From the NCBI RefSeq assembly GCF_008312835.1, contig NZ_VSKS01000019.1, forward strand, positions 99,477 through 163,476: 64,000 bases of DNA, read 5' to 3'. Below, piece by piece: positions 7,781-16,678 of the stretch (position 1 is the first letter of the stretch; every line of letters starts with the position of its first letter). The position numbers were made by a program, and so were the translations under genes. Origin of the DNA: Streptomyces marokkonensis (lineage in GTDB: Bacteria > Actinomycetota > Actinomycetes > Streptomycetales > Streptomycetaceae). The notes below the pieces were generated by a model. That model worked only from the letters and a program-made list of their open reading frames with translations, made no database searches and had not been told where the DNA came from.

Positions 7781-9916
7781 GTGGCGTCGGTGCCGTTGAC
7801 GGCGGGGGATCCGGTCAGGGTGGGGCCGTACCGGCTGCTGGCCCGGCTGGGCCAGGGCGGCATGGGCCGGGTGTACCTGGGCCGCTCGCCCGGCGGGCGT
7901 GCGGTGGCCGTGAAGGTGGTGCGGGAGACGCTGCTGCGGGACGAGGGGTTCCGGCGCCGCTTCGTGCGCGAGGTGGCGGCGGCACGGCGGGTGACGGGCT
8001 TCTTCACCGCCGCGGTGGTCGACGCCGACCCGGAGGGCAACCCGGCCTGGCTGGCCACGGAGTACGTCCCCGGACCGTCCCTCCAGGACGCGGTGGCCCG
8101 GCACGGGGTGTGGCGGGAGCAGGCGGTACGCGGCCTGGGCGCCGCTCTGGCCGAGGCGCTCGGAGCCGTGCACGCGGCGGACCTGGTGCACCGCGACCTG
8201 AAGCCGTCGAACGTCCTGCTGGCACCGGACGGCCCCCGGCTGATCGACTTCGGCATCTCGGCGGCGGCCGGCGACACCGCGCTCACCGAGGCCGGGACGG
8301 TGATCGGCACGCCCGGTTTCATCCCTCCCGAGCAGTTGCGCCACGAGCGCTCCGGACCGGCCGGTGACGTGTTCGCGCTGGGGGCGGTACTGGCGTACGC
8401 GGCCGCGGGCGTCGGCCCGTTCGGCGGCGGCGCGTCCCACGCGGTCAACTACCGGGTCGTGCACGAGGACCCCGACCTGAGGGGCCTGCCGCCCGCCCTC
8501 GCGGGCGTGGTGGCCCGGTGCCTGGCGAAGGACCCGGCGGAGCGGCCCACGGTGTCGTGGCTGCTGGACGAACTGGGCCGGCCGGACCCCGCCGACGACG
8601 ACCGGCTTGCGGGCCGGGGCGCTCCGGCACCGGACGGGAGCGTCGCCACGGTCGGCTGGATGCCCGGCCCGGTGGTCGACTCGGCCACCCGGCTGAGGGC
8701 CGAGGTGCCGACCGAGCCCCTGTCCCGGGCGGGGGACGGGCCGCCGCGGCCCCCGACCGTCGCCGCACCGCCCCGTGACCGTCGCCGCCGCCTGCGGACT
8801 GCCCTCGCCGTGGCGACCGCACTGGCCGTCACCGTGACCGGCACCGTCCTGTGGAGGGTCACCTCGGGAGAGGCCGACGCCCCGCCGTCCGAGCCGCCGC
8901 GTCTGAAGGAGCTGTGGTCCCGCACGCTGGCCGAGGGACAGAGGATGGCCGTGCACTCGGGCGAGATGGTCTATCTCCAGAACGAGGACCGCCACGAGAT
9001 CACCGCCCTGGACGTCACCGACGGAACGAAGCGCTGGGGGCGTGAGGTCGAGGTCGCCGAAATCCGCCAGGACAGTGAGTATCTGCGCGACACCGTGGGC
9101 AACGGCATCCGGGTCACCGGCCTCGCGGGTGGCCTGCTCTACTACGGCAGCAGCGACCACTTGTTCGCGCTGGACGCGGACAGCGGCGCATATCGCTGGA
9201 GATACATGGACGACTCCTTCCACGCCTCTCCCGTCGTCGTGGGCGACGCCGCCTACGCGCACATGACCGCGTGGTTCTACGTCCTCGACACACGTACGGG
9301 GGAGGAGCTGTGGGACTACGGGTACGGCGTCAACGCGGACGGCGACATCACCGTCACCGAGGACACTCTGCTGGTCCACAGCGGGAGGAAGCTGATCGCC
9401 GTCGACACCCGTACCCGCAAGCAGAAGTGGACGCACCAGGCCGCGAGCGATGCGGAGACCGACCCCGTGGTGGCGGACGGCACGGTCTACTTCGGCACCC
9501 AGGACGGCGCCCTGTACGCCGTCGACGCGGAGTCGGGCGACGAGGTGTGGCGCCGCACCTTCGAGGGAGACCTGTGGGACGGCAGGCTCGGCGGGGGAGC
9601 GGGGGCGCCCGACGTGGCCGACGGAGTCGTGTACTTCGAGAACGACGGCTATGTGTCCGCCTTCGACGCTGGCACCGGCCGGACGCTGTGGCAGCGCAAG
9701 CAGAAGGCCGACGAGGTGGAGGCCCTGACGGTGGCGGACGGCGCCGTCCACGTCTACGACTCGGAAGGGGACCTGAGCTCGCTCGACGCCCGCAGCGGCA
9801 GACCCCGATGGAAGGAAACACTGGTCGCGGACCCTGACGCGGACTACGCGATCGTCGGGAACACCGTCTGCGTCGAGCGTGACGGCCGGCTGACCGCCTA
9901 CCGGGTCGCGACCTGA
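7781..9916 (+). CDS. Ser/Thr protein kinase with extracellular PQQ-type beta-propeller
   Basis: A 711-aa receptor kinase. The GTG start is preceded by AGGGGGGT. Kinase domain, residues about 15-265: glycine loop LGQGGMGRVYLG, Lys45, HRDLKPSN (Asp139) and DFG (156-158), so all catalytic residues are present. One membrane helix lies at about 341-358. Residues about 370-711 form repeats of the type LFALDADSGAYRW and LYAVDAESGDEVW, the PQQ-binding-like beta-propeller signature. The kinase would face the cytoplasm and the propeller the outside. It is paralogous to the next gene and probably arose by tandem duplication. The ligand is unknown. Confidence 0.93.
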   Translation: MASVPLTAGDPVRVGPYRLLARLGQGGMGRVYLGRSPGGRAVAVKVVRETLLRDEGFRRRFVREVAAARRVTGFFTAAVVDADPEGNPAWLATEYVPGPSLQDAVARHGVWREQAVRGLGAALAEALGAVHAADLVHRDLKPSNVLLAPDGPRLIDFGISAAAGDTALTEAGTVIGTPGFIPPEQLRHERSGPAGDVFALGAVLAYAAAGVGPFGGGASHAVNYRVVHEDPDLRGLPPALAGVVARCLAKDPAERPTVSWLLDELGRPDPADDDRLAGRGAPAPDGSVATVGWMPGPVVDSATRLRAEVPTEPLSRAGDGPPRPPTVAAPPRDRRRRLRTALAVATALAVTVTGTVLWRVTSGEADAPPSEPPRLKELWSRTLAEGQRMAVHSGEMVYLQNEDRHEITALDVTDGTKRWGREVEVAEIRQDSEYLRDTVGNGIRVTGLAGGLLYYGSSDHLFALDADSGAYRWRYMDDSFHASPVVVGDAAYAHMTAWFYVLDTRTGEELWDYGYGVNADGDITVTEDTLLVHSGRKLIAVDTRTRKQKWTHQAASDAETDPVVADGTVYFGTQDGALYAVDAESGDEVWRRTFEGDLWDGRLGGGAGAPDVADGVVYFENDGYVSAFDAGTGRTLWQRKQKADEVEALTVADGAVHVYDSEGDLSSLDARSGRPRWKETLVADPDADYAIVGNTVCVERDGRLTAYRVAT

Positions 9917-9958
9917 TCCGCATCTCGCACACGACAGGGACAACGGAGGAGGGGCGGA

Positions 9959-12229
9959 GTGCAGGCGTTCGGACCGCTGGAGGCGGGGGACCCCGAGCGG
10001 GTCGGCCCGTACCGGATCGTCGGGAGGCTCGGCTCGGGCGGGATGGGCCGGGTGTACCTGGCCCGGTCGCCGGGCGGGCGGGCCACCGCGGTGAAGGTGG
10101 TCCACGAGGAACTGGCCGAGGACCCCGCCTTCCGCGCGCGGTTCGGGCGGGAGGTGGCGGCGGCACGGCGGGTGACGGGCCCGTTCACCGCGCCCGTGGT
10201 CGACGCCGATCCGGAAGCGGACCTGCCGTGGCTGGCCACCGCCCACGTGCCTGGTGTCCCGCTGGGCACGGCGGTCGACACGCACGGCGTCTGGCCCGAG
10301 CGGTCGCTGCGGGCCCTGGCGTCCGGGCTGGCGGAGGCGCTGGAGGCGATCCACCGGGTCGACGTGGTGCACCGCGATCTGAAGCCGTCGAACGTGCTGC
10401 TGGCGCCCGACGGCCCCCGGGTGATCGACTTCGGGATCTCGGTGGCCGCCGACGACACCAAGCTGACCACCACGGGCGCGGTGGTCGGCAGTCCCGGCTA
10501 CCTTCCGCCCGAGCAACTGGTCGGCCGTGAGGTGGGGCCCGCCGGCGACGTGTTCGCGCTGGGCGCGCTGCTGGTGTACGCGGCCACCGGGACCGGCGCG
10601 TTCGGGGGCGGGCACGCGTACGGCGTCAGCTACCGGGTCGTGCACGAGGATCCCGACCTGGCGGGCCTGCCGGACGGACTCGTAGGCGTGGTCGCCCGGT
10701 GCCTGGCCAAGGACCCCGGGCAGCGGCCCGGGGTGCCGGAACTCATCGAGGAACTGGGCCGGTGGGAGGGGGCGGACGGTACCCGGGGCACGTTCACCCC
10801 TGACACCTGGCTGCCCGCGCCTGTCGCGGCCGGCATCACCGCGCTGCGCGCGGCTCCGCTGCCGGAGGAGACCGCCCCGGAACCGGCGGACGCGGATCTG
10901 CCGACGGTCACGTCGACGCCGCCGACCGCCGTCGCCACCGCGCGGCTCGGCGCGCCGCCGGCGGGGCGCTCGTTCGCCGCCCGGCTGCGCGGGTCGGCCC
11001 GACGACGGCGTACGGCGGTCCTCGCTGCGGCGGGCACCCTCGTCACCCTGGCCGTGGTGGCGGGCCTGCTCCTGCCCCGTGCCTTCTCCGGCTCGTCGGG
11101 CGGGGGCGGCGGCACCGAGAGCACGGGCAGTCCCACGGCCGCTGCGAAACAGCCGGCGGTGCGGGAACTGTGGTCCCGTGAGCAGGAGTTCACCGGCAGA
11201 CCGGTGGTCGCCGACGGCAAGGTGGTCGTCGAGGGCGAGGACGGCGCGGTGCAGGCCCTGGACGCCGCCGACGGTGATGTCGTGTGGACGTACGACGAAC
11301 TGCGCGGGGCGGACCTCGTCGGCGTGAGCGACGGACTGGTGGTGGCCTACGGCAGGGACAGCGGCGCGGTGCACGCCGTCGGCCTGGACGGCGGCAGGCG
11401 GGTGTGGAGCGTGGGCGCCGGGGCGCACACGGCGCCCGGAACGAAGTTCGACCTCTACCTGCGGGTCGTCGTGGCCGGGGGAACGGTCTACGTGAACAGC
11501 ATGTACGACCTGCCCGAGGACGACGAACGCTACGGCACGTACGCCGTGTCGGCACTGGACGCCGCCACCGGGCGGCTGGAGTGGACCCGGCCGGTCGAGC
11601 ACGGCCTGTCCGACGCCCTCGCGGTGGTGGACGGGGTGCTCTACGGCGGGGTCCGGGAGCCGGGCGGCTCCTACTTCCACGCCTGGGACGCGGGCACGGG
11701 GGACCAGTTGTGGCGGTACCAGGCGAGCGCGAGCCGGCACTACGCGGGCGAGTTGACGGCCATCACGGTGTCGGACGGCACGGTCTACTTCGGTGACAGC
11801 CGCAGTGTCCTCCACGCCGTCGACGCCCGGCGGGGCACGAAGCTGTGGACCAGCGAACCGGACGTCGAGGGCGTGAAGGAGTGGCTCGAACCGCTCGTGG
11901 TCTCCGACGGCGTCGTCTACGGCGGGGTCGGCGGCGCCACCAGCGACTACGAATCGGGGGCCGTGAACGCGGTCGCCGCCGACTCCGGAAGGCCGCTCTG
12001 GACCGAGCCCACCGAACGCGAACCCGAGCTGCACGGCTTGCTGGACGGCTCGGCACTCTTCAGCACCAAAGCCGGCGCACTCCACGCCGTGGACGCCCGT
12101 ACCGGGGCCTCGGCCGAGACGCGTCTGTCCACCGGCGACCCCACCGCGGCCGTCGACGGCGACCGGGTGTACTTCGACGGCGGCGACGGACGCCTGCACG
12201 CGGGAAGGGTCTCCCTCACCGGCACCTGA
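9959..12229 (+). CDS. Ser/Thr protein kinase with PQQ-type beta-propeller, second copy
   Basis: A 756-aa paralogue of the kinase just upstream, 42 bp away, with GTG start and strong ribosome binding site GGAGGAGGGG. Kinase signatures: LGSGGMGRVYLA, Lys46, HRDLKPSN (Asp140), DFG (from Asp157). A Pro/Thr-rich linker and a membrane helix at about 352-374 lead to a Gly/Ser linker and a propeller of PQQ-like repeats (VQALDAADGDVVW, VHAVGLDGGRRVW, LHAVDARRGTKLW). The kinase halves of the two copies are much more alike than the sensor halves, suggesting divergence in ligand with conserved output. Confidence 0.92.
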   Translation: MQAFGPLEAGDPERVGPYRIVGRLGSGGMGRVYLARSPGGRATAVKVVHEELAEDPAFRARFGREVAAARRVTGPFTAPVVDADPEADLPWLATAHVPGVPLGTAVDTHGVWPERSLRALASGLAEALEAIHRVDVVHRDLKPSNVLLAPDGPRVIDFGISVAADDTKLTTTGAVVGSPGYLPPEQLVGREVGPAGDVFALGALLVYAATGTGAFGGGHAYGVSYRVVHEDPDLAGLPDGLVGVVARCLAKDPGQRPGVPELIEELGRWEGADGTRGTFTPDTWLPAPVAAGITALRAAPLPEETAPEPADADLPTVTSTPPTAVATARLGAPPAGRSFAARLRGSARRRRTAVLAAAGTLVTLAVVAGLLLPRAFSGSSGGGGGTESTGSPTAAAKQPAVRELWSREQEFTGRPVVADGKVVVEGEDGAVQALDAADGDVVWTYDELRGADLVGVSDGLVVAYGRDSGAVHAVGLDGGRRVWSVGAGAHTAPGTKFDLYLRVVVAGGTVYVNSMYDLPEDDERYGTYAVSALDAATGRLEWTRPVEHGLSDALAVVDGVLYGGVREPGGSYFHAWDAGTGDQLWRYQASASRHYAGELTAITVSDGTVYFGDSRSVLHAVDARRGTKLWTSEPDVEGVKEWLEPLVVSDGVVYGGVGGATSDYESGAVNAVAADSGRPLWTEPTEREPELHGLLDGSALFSTKAGALHAVDARTGASAETRLSTGDPTAAVDGDRVYFDGGDGRLHAGRVSLTGT

Positions 12230-12244
12230 CCGCGGCCGGCGGCG

Positions 12245-12265
12245 ATCGGCCGGCTACCGGCCGAT
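12245..12265. terminator. Bidirectional hairpin between convergent genes
   Basis: ATCGGCCGG (12245-12253), loop CTA (12254-12256), CCGGCCGAT (12257-12265): a perfect 9-bp stem. The CTA loop is the complement of the TAG stop of the minus-strand deaminase gene, so the stop codon sits in the loop. The hairpin could end transcription from both sides. There is no T-run. Confidence 0.65.
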
Positions 12266-12712
12266 GTCCTCGTTCCACAGCTGGGGACGACGGGCGGTGA
12301 ACTCCCGCATCATCGCCGCGCACTCCGGATCGTCCAGCAGCACGATCTCCACGCCGTGCCCGGCCAGCCAGTCGTGACCGCCGTGGAAGGTGGCCGCCTC
12401 GCCGATCACCACCCGGGAGATGCCGAACTGCCGGACCAGGCCCGAGCAGTACCAGCACGGGGACAAGGTCGTCACCATCGTCGTGCCGCGGTACGACCGC
12501 TGCCGTCCCGCCGCGCGGAAGGCGGCGGTCTCCGCGTGCGCCGACGGATCGCCGTCCTGGACACGGCGGTTGCGGCCCCGGCCGAGCAGGGTCCCGTCGG
12601 CGCCGTACAGCGCGGCGCCGACGGGAACGCCGCCCTCGGCGAGACCGGCGCGGGCCTCTTCGACAGCGGTGGCGAGCCAGGCACGGGCGGTCACCGGATC
12701 GATCGACTCCAT
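12254..12712 (-). CDS. Cytosine deaminase-like zinc deaminase
   Basis: A 152-aa protein, close in length to fungal cytosine deaminase (about 158 aa). Zinc and catalytic motifs are complete: HAE at residues 59-61 (SAHAETAAFR) and PCWYC with Cys86 and Cys89. The PCWYCSGLVRQFGI context resembles yeast Fcy1-type cytosine deaminase more than tRNA-specific TadA, so conversion of cytosine to uracil in pyrimidine salvage is the best guess. I chose the ATG at 12712 over one 15 codons upstream because the extra Arg-rich residues are not family-like. Confidence 0.82.
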   Translation of the reverse strand: MESIDPVTARAWLATAVEEARAGLAEGGVPVGAALYGADGTLLGRGRNRRVQDGDPSAHAETAAFRAAGRQRSYRGTTMVTTLSPCWYCSGLVRQFGISRVVIGEAATFHGGHDWLAGHGVEIVLLDDPECAAMMREFTARRPQLWNEDIGR

Positions 12713-12820
12713 GCGGCCAGTGTGCCCTGCCGGCGGCCCGCGTCGGGCGCGCCGCACCGCCTCTGTACGCTGACCCGATCACCGCCGCACGGACGGCAGT
12801 TGGGCCTGGGAGGAACAGAC

Positions 12821-13585
12821 ATGGGTGCTCCGGTACTGGAGGAGCTGCGGGAGGTCTGCCAGCCGCAGGCCAAGATGGAGAGCCGCAACGGCGAGCACTG
12901 GGCCGGCCGGCTCTACATGCGGAGGATCTCCCTGCGCACCACCCGCCATCTGGTGCGCACCCCGGTCACGCCGGACCAGCTGACCTGGACCATGGTGGTG
13001 TGCGGAGTGGCCTCCGGCGCCGCGCTGATGATCCCGGGCCTGACCGGCGCGGTGCTCGCCGTGATCCTCATGCAGCTGTTCCTGCTCTTCGACTGCGTGG
13101 ACGGCGAGGTCGCCCGCTGGAAGGGCCAGAACAGCGCGGCCGGCATCTACGTCGACCGGCTCGGCGCCTATCTCGCGGACGCGGCGCTCATGGCGGGCGC
13201 CGGCTACCGCGCCGCCGAGTCGGGCGCCGGCGGCTGGCTGTCGGTCGGCATCGCCACCGCACTCGGTGTCGTCCTGCTCAAGGCGTCCACCGACCTGGTC
13301 GACGTGGCCCGGGCCCGCCGCGGCCTGACGGTCGCCGACGACGAGTCGACCCGCCCGCGCTCACAGGGCGTCGCGACGGTCCGCCGCATCGCGGCGGCGT
13401 TCAAGATCCACCGCGTCACCAACGGCATCGAGGCGTCCCTGGTCCTCCTCGTCGCGGCCGTCGCCGACACGGTCACCGGCGGCATCGACCCGACCCGCTG
13501 GGCCCTGGGCGCGCTCGCCGTCATCACGTGGGTGATGGTCCCGGCCCACCTGCTCTCCATCCTGTCGTCGTCCCGCCTGCGCTGA
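12821..13585 (+). CDS. CDP-alcohol phosphatidyltransferase-family membrane protein
   Basis: A 254-aa protein with ribosome binding site GGGAGGAAC before the ATG. It has several hydrophobic helices (VLAVILMQLFLLF, residues about 78-90) and the family motif D-x2-DG-x2-AR-x8-G-x3-D seen as DCVDGEVARW (Asp91, Asp94, Gly95, Ala98, Arg99), Gly108 and Asp112. The fourth motif Asp, expected at 116, is Ala (VDRLGAYLAD). That Asp is thought to be the catalytic base, so this may be a divergent or inactive member. The alcohol substrate is unknown. Confidence 0.8.
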   Translation: MGAPVLEELREVCQPQAKMESRNGEHWAGRLYMRRISLRTTRHLVRTPVTPDQLTWTMVVCGVASGAALMIPGLTGAVLAVILMQLFLLFDCVDGEVARWKGQNSAAGIYVDRLGAYLADAALMAGAGYRAAESGAGGWLSVGIATALGVVLLKASTDLVDVARARRGLTVADDESTRPRSQGVATVRRIAAAFKIHRVTNGIEASLVLLVAAVADTVTGGIDPTRWALGALAVITWVMVPAHLLSILSSSRLR

Positions 13586-13675
13586 CCCGGCGGTCGTCGT
13601 CGCGCCGCCGGTGGGGACAGCCATGGGTACGTCCTTCCAGGAGAGTGACACGACCGGGTCGGCCCGGCCTCCGGC

Positions 13676-14275
13676 TCACCGCGGTTCCGCGCCGACCGAG
13701 CGCCAGATCCGGTCCGGCAGGATGTCCGCCGCCTCGTCGAGGTCGACGTCGCCGAGGGTCAGCCAGCGGCGGCTGACGCCGATGACCGGGCCCAGGATCA
13801 GGGACTCCAGCACGGACACCGGCAGGGGCGCGACCTCGCCCGACTCGACGTGCCGGCTCACCCACGCCGGCAGCGGTGTCAGCCGGGCCTCCTGGGCGTC
13901 ACGGAGCTGCTTCGCCTGGTGCATCCCGAGTTCGTCCGCGCGGGAGGAGTGCAGGAGCAGACCCGCGTCCCGGTGATCCCGGATGAAGGCCAGATACGTC
14001 CGCACGAGGGCCTGGATGCCGGTGCGGGCGGAGTCCGACTGTTCCAGCGCCCTGACCATCTCGACCAGCAGTCGCTCCAGCCAGCGCATCAGCAGGGCGG
14101 TCACCAGGCCGTCCATGCTGCCGAAATGGTGGTAGAGGCTGCCCGGACTGACGCCGCTCGCGCCGGTCACCGCGCTGACGGTGAGGCCCTGCTCGCCCGA
14201 CTCCCCGTAGACGCGCAGCGCCGCGTCGAGGAGCTGCTCGGCGGTGACCTCACCACGGTGCTGCTTCGGGCTCAT
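13676..14275 (-). CDS. TetR-family transcriptional regulator
   Basis: A 199-aa regulator. The N-terminal helix-turn-helix (residues about 10-55) reads TAEQLLDAALRVYGESGEQG then SAVTGASGVSPGSLYHHFGS, the TetR hallmark. The C-terminal ligand domain is helical and has no clear ligand signature. It is transcribed divergently from the lectin-domain kinase. The 148-bp gap holds an inverted-repeat operator candidate at 14316-14340, so autoregulation and control of the kinase are plausible. Confidence 0.9.
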   Translation of the reverse strand: MSPKQHRGEVTAEQLLDAALRVYGESGEQGLTVSAVTGASGVSPGSLYHHFGSMDGLVTALLMRWLERLLVEMVRALEQSDSARTGIQALVRTYLAFIRDHRDAGLLLHSSRADELGMHQAKQLRDAQEARLTPLPAWVSRHVESGEVAPLPVSVLESLILGPVIGVSRRWLTLGDVDLDEAADILPDRIWRSVGAEPR

Positions 14276-14315
14276 CGCAGGGTCGCTGTACCTTCCCGGT
14301 TTTTCTGGAGTGAAT

Positions 14316-14340
14316 TTCTAGAATCCCCTTCCAATTCTAG
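14316..14340. promoter_or_regulatory. Candidate TetR operator
   Basis: CTAGAAT (14318-14324) and ATTCTAG (14334-14340) are perfect inverted arms with a 9-nt spacer. The left arm lies within an 8-bp palindrome TTCTAGAA (14316-14323). The A/T content contrasts with the GC-rich flanks. It lies 41 bp upstream of the tetR start and 84 bp upstream of the kinase ATG. Confidence 0.55.
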
Positions 14341-14423
14341 CTCGCGCTGTTCCAGACTGATCCGTGCCGACGTGCGTCCCGCCCGTCGCGGGAGGGAACG
14401 GGCGGGGCGCCACCGGTGACGCG

Positions 14424-16247
14424 ATGACAGCACACGACAACGGGGCAGGCGTGATCGAGCTGGGCGGAAGCGGTGCCGAGCCGCTGGAGGACGAGGACCC
14501 GCGGCGGATCGGACCGATCCCGCTCGTCGGACGGCTCGGTGCCGGCGGCATGGGCCGTGTCTATCTCGGTGTGCACGAGGGGCGGTACGCCGCCGTCAAG
14601 CAGCTGCTGCCGTCGGTCGTCGCCGAGGACAAGGACTTCCTGCGCCGCTTCGGCCACGAGCTGGACAACCTGGCCCGCTTACCCGAGCACGCCACCGCCC
14701 CGCTGCTCGCGGGCGACCGCACCGCCAGGCCACCGTGGTTCGCCACCGCCTACGTCCCCGGTCTCACCCTGCGCGAGGCCCTCGAGGCCCACGAGGGGCC
14801 GCTGCCCGCCGACGCCCTGTGGCTGCTGCTGCGCGAGGCCGCCGCGGGGCTCGCCGCGGTCCACGCGCTGGACATGGTGCACCGGGACATCAAGCCGTCC
14901 AACGTCATGCTCACCCTCGACGGCCTCACCCTCATCGACTTCGGCGTGGCCCGTGCCGCCGAGCAGAGCCAGCTCACCCGCACCGGCATGGTGGTGGGCA
15001 CTCCCGCCTACATGTCCCCCGAACAGGCCTCGGGAGCACGCAGGTCGACCGGCGCCGTCGACATCTTCGCGCTCGGCTCGGTCCTCGCGTACGCGGCGAG
15101 CGGCCGGCCGCCCTTCGGTGACGAGTCCGGACACGCCGTGCTGTACCGGATCGTGCACGAGGAACCCGACCTCGACGCCGTACGCGCCCTGGACCCGGAA
15201 CTCGCCGAGGTCGTCGAGGCCTGCCTCGACAAGGACTACGAGGGCCGGCCCACCGCCACCGAACTCGTCGGACTCGCGGACCGGCACGGTCCGTTCACCC
15301 CGCCCCTGTGGCCTGAGCCGGTCACCGCGCGGCTGACCGAACGGGCCGCCTTCGCGGAGCGGACGCCGACGGTCCCGGACGTACCGGACGTACCGGACGT
15401 ACCGGAGGCCCGGCATGCACCGCAGGCACCGGAAGAACCGGCGAAGCCTGAGGAGCCGCGGGTGCCCGGGGCGTCCGGGCCGGCGCGGGAGAAGCGTGAC
15501 CGCAGGACCCGGGTGATCCCCGTGGTCGTCCCGGTCGTCGTCGCGACGGGCACCACCCTCGCCTTCACGCTGCTGCCGTACACCTTCGACACCGGCGACG
15601 CGGCGGGGCCCACTCCCTCCGCGTCGGTCACGACCTCCGCCACCGCGACGCCCTCCGGGACGGCCGGCGGGGCCGCGAAGACGTCGCCGTCCGCCGGCGC
15701 GTCCTCCTCGAAGAGCGCGGAGAAGTCCGGATCATCCGGATCCCCGGAGTCGCCGAGTGCGGCAGGGGCGGAAGGCGCCGCCCCGGACCCGGACGACGCG
15801 GGCGCGAAGGGCGGCACCGGCGGCGGGGAGGGCTCCGGCCCGGACACGGGCACGGGCACGGGCACGGTGACCAAGGCCCCGTCGACGGGCGGCTCCACCT
15901 TGCGCAACGCGGAGAGCGGTCTGTGCCTCACCGCCTCCAAGAACGCCGGCTACGGCAACGTCTCCATGGGCGACTGCGCCGCCGCCGCGGCCGGCTGGAG
16001 CCTGCGGAGCGTCTCGTCCGGCACCTACCGGATCGTGCACCGGACGTCCGGCAACTGCCTGTCCGCCTACGGAGCGATGCACAGCGCGTCCTGCGGCGCG
16101 GACGACGCCCAGGAGTGGCGGCTCGGCCCGGACGGCACCGTGGTCCTCACGAAGACCGGCAGGTGTCTGGACCACGCCCGGCCGGGCGGCATGATCATGG
16201 TGCGGGAGTGCGACGGTTCGGCCGGCCAGGGCTGGGCCAGGAGCTGA
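14424..16247 (+). CDS. Ser/Thr protein kinase with C-terminal ricin-type lectin domain
   Basis: About 607 aa from the ATG at 14424; GTGs at 14364 and 14451 are alternative starts. Kinase domain: LGAGGMGRVYLG, Lys59, HRDIKPSN (Asp155), DFG (from Asp172). A proline/glutamate-rich linker with a VPDVPDVPDVPEA repeat precedes a membrane helix around IPVVVPVVVATGTTLAF. A Ser/Thr/Gly-rich extracellular linker follows. The last about 115 residues form a beta-trefoil-like unit with SGLCLTAS, GNCLSAYG and TGRCLDHA repeats and QEW/QGW ends, typical of ricin-B/CBM13 sugar binding. It is probably a carbohydrate- or cell-wall-sensing kinase. Confidence 0.88.
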   Translation: MTAHDNGAGVIELGGSGAEPLEDEDPRRIGPIPLVGRLGAGGMGRVYLGVHEGRYAAVKQLLPSVVAEDKDFLRRFGHELDNLARLPEHATAPLLAGDRTARPPWFATAYVPGLTLREALEAHEGPLPADALWLLLREAAAGLAAVHALDMVHRDIKPSNVMLTLDGLTLIDFGVARAAEQSQLTRTGMVVGTPAYMSPEQASGARRSTGAVDIFALGSVLAYAASGRPPFGDESGHAVLYRIVHEEPDLDAVRALDPELAEVVEACLDKDYEGRPTATELVGLADRHGPFTPPLWPEPVTARLTERAAFAERTPTVPDVPDVPDVPEARHAPQAPEEPAKPEEPRVPGASGPAREKRDRRTRVIPVVVPVVVATGTTLAFTLLPYTFDTGDAAGPTPSASVTTSATATPSGTAGGAAKTSPSAGASSSKSAEKSGSSGSPESPSAAGAEGAAPDPDDAGAKGGTGGGEGSGPDTGTGTGTVTKAPSTGGSTLRNAESGLCLTASKNAGYGNVSMGDCAAAAAGWSLRSVSSGTYRIVHRTSGNCLSAYGAMHSASCGADDAQEWRLGPDGTVVLTKTGRCLDHARPGGMIMVRECDGSAGQGWARS

Positions 16248-16260
16248 CGCGCGGGGGCGG

Positions 16261-16611
16261 TCAGCCGGCTCCGCCGCGCTCGCCGTCCCCCGGCTTGTCG
16301 TCCTTGTCCTTGTCCTTGTCCTCGTTCAGGGACTTCAGGAACTCCGGGTTGTCGTCCGGTGCCACCCACTGGCGGCGGGCGCCGCCGCGGTTCCAGGCGG
16401 AGCCGATGGAGCCGCCGCCCGACCCCGCGGGGTGCCGCTTCTTGCCGGCGATGAGCCAGGAGATCGAGCCGACGAGCGGGAAGAGCAGCACGAGGATCGC
16501 CCACAGCGGCTTGGGAATGTGCCGCACGTCCTCGTCCTTCGTGCTGATGCAGTCGATGAACGCGTACACGCTCAGTGCCAGTGGCACGAGGAACATCAGC
16601 ACCCGCAGCAT
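16261..16611 (-). CDS. Small membrane protein with phospholipase D nuclease N-terminal-like domain
   Basis: A 116-aa protein with two membrane helices ([18 protein letters not shown] and [20 protein letters not shown]) joined by a short charged loop, matching the PLDc_N domain found alone in many actinobacteria. There are no HKD phospholipase motifs, so it is not an enzyme of that family. The C-terminal tail has alternating Lys/Asp ([14 protein letters not shown]). The ATG at 16611 has AGAGG upstream. It faces away from the UbiD-like gene. Confidence 0.8.
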   Translation of the reverse strand: MLRVLMFLVPLALSVYAFIDCISTKDEDVRHIPKPLWAILVLLFPLVGSISWLIAGKKRHPAGSGGGSIGSAWNRGGARRQWVAPDDNPEFLKSLNEDKDKDKDDKPGDGERGGAG

Positions 16612-16678
16612 GGGGCCTCTCCAGCGAAAGCGGTGGGTGGTACAGGGCCAGGGTAACCGCTCGGGGATACTTGACCGC

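Noticed and set aside
6341-12199. Open frame of about 1950 codons on the minus strand
   Set aside because: It is antisense to cytochrome c and kinase genes with clear motifs. Such frames are expected from third-position GC bias, and the translation is low-complexity Arg/Gly/Pro/Ala.
16261-16611. Phospholipase D
   Set aside because: Only the two-helix N-terminal membrane domain is present; no HKD catalytic motif.
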